Assembly (NCBI GenBank): GCA_035527715.1
Contig: DATKZY010000043.1
Span: 1 to 13,903 of the forward strand
Length of the DNA: 13,903 bases
Direction of reading: 5' to 3'
From: DSUN01 sp035527715
GTDB lineage: Bacteria; Planctomycetota; PUPC01; DSUN01
This document shows, one piece after another, positions 13,805 through 13,903 of the stretch. Position 1 is the first letter of the stretch, and the number at the start of each line of letters is the position of its first letter. The notes under the pieces were generated by a model, which saw nothing but the letters and a program-made list of their open reading frames with translations, made no database searches and was not told the origin of the DNA. The translations under genes were made by a program, and so were the position numbers.

Positions 13805-13903
13805 CGCCCGTAGGGCGTGGCGGAGTACAGCCCACGGTGCAGCGAAGCGGAACCGTGGGTTTGCGTCCGAGAAGAAGACCCAGCCCCCGACGGGGGCGGC
13901 GGA
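13805..13903. repeat. multi-hairpin REP-like repeat, cut by the right edge
   Basis: Three perfect short hairpins follow one another: CGCCC/GGGCG (13805-13809, 13813-13817), CCCACGGT/ACCGTGGG (13831-13838, 13852-13859) and GCCCCC/GGGGGC (13883-13888, 13892-13897). The order and wording (GGGCGTGGCGGAGTACAGCC, GGGGGCGGCGGA) match from memory a repeat common in planctomycete-like genomes. It may continue beyond the window. Confidence 0.7.

Larger units (their letters stand above)
13437..13903. other. 467-nt region after alaS without a convincing gene
   Basis: No reading frame here has family resemblance, and none is preceded by a good ribosome-binding site. The region holds a weak 7-bp inverted repeat GATCGGC/GCCGATC (13455-13461, 13489-13495), a pair of 16-bp direct repeats, a foldable segment (13630-13684), a stretch with GATAAGGTGCAGGAAGCC (13688-13705), and at the end part of a multi-hairpin repeat. 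No T-run follows any stem, so I see no intrinsic terminator for alaS. Confidence 0.6.

Noticed and set aside
13566..13835. 89-codon open frame on the minus strand after alaS
   Set aside because: Composition is low-complexity Gly/Pro/Arg, no ribosome-binding site, and it overlaps repeat and foldable sequence; no family resemblance.

Overview
The window is about 13.9 kb of GC-rich bacterial DNA from a chromosome. The base composition, the twin-arginine Gfo/Idh/MocA oxidoreductase, the exported NHL-type protein, the very large DUF4062-STAND-WD40 protein and the abundance of short dispersed repeats together suggest Planctomycetota or a related PVC-type lineage. This is an inference from gene style; no rRNA or other lineage marker settles it.

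Layout. On the minus strand, read right to left, there are five genes. (1) 9273-4948 is a 1441-residue signalling protein: DUF4062, then a STAND-type P-loop NTPase, a helical region and 11 regular WD40 blades. (2) 4738-3788 is a YhaM-like OB-fold/HD 3'-5' exoribonuclease with a near-consensus promoter. (3) 3781-2546 is an exported NHL-repeat protein. (4) 2536-1250 is an exported protein with repeated FLVAWQ motifs. (5) 1101-1 is a Tat-exported Gfo/Idh/MocA oxidoreductase that runs off the left edge. Genes 2, 3 and 4 are 6 and 9 nt apart and look like one operon; gene 5 has its own likely promoter. On the plus strand, recA (9656-10705) has a clear promoter and is followed 64 nt later by alaS (10770-13436). 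The last 467 nt hold no convincing gene but contain a 16-bp direct repeat, a foldable stretch and part of a multi-hairpin repeat.

The most notable signal is the density of small repeats and how they relate to genes. Four unrelated repeat-type sequences lie inside the STAND gene without breaking its frame: a GTGATNC heptad array, a 26-bp inverted repeat, a GC-rich double hairpin and a perfect 25-bp inverted repeat. Each falls where a linker or loop between conserved blocks is expected, so each seems to have become protein sequence. Between this gene and recA sits a 177-bp MITE-like element with 20-bp imperfect terminal inverted repeats, a perfect 21-bp internal inverted repeat and a perfect flanking 11-bp direct repeat, inserted between two divergent promoters. 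Related heptad repeats lie just after the STAND gene and between recA and alaS.

How the genes work together. recA and alaS are housekeeping genes, probably co-transcribed. The STAND protein has the domain order of NLR-like sensors (candidate effector or adaptor, NTPase switch, repeat sensor), and its blades vary mostly at a few fixed positions, as in self/non-self or pathogen sensors. A role in biological conflict is a hypothesis only. The left-hand exported proteins fit the secreted, often carbohydrate-related repertoire of such bacteria, but no pathway can be named.
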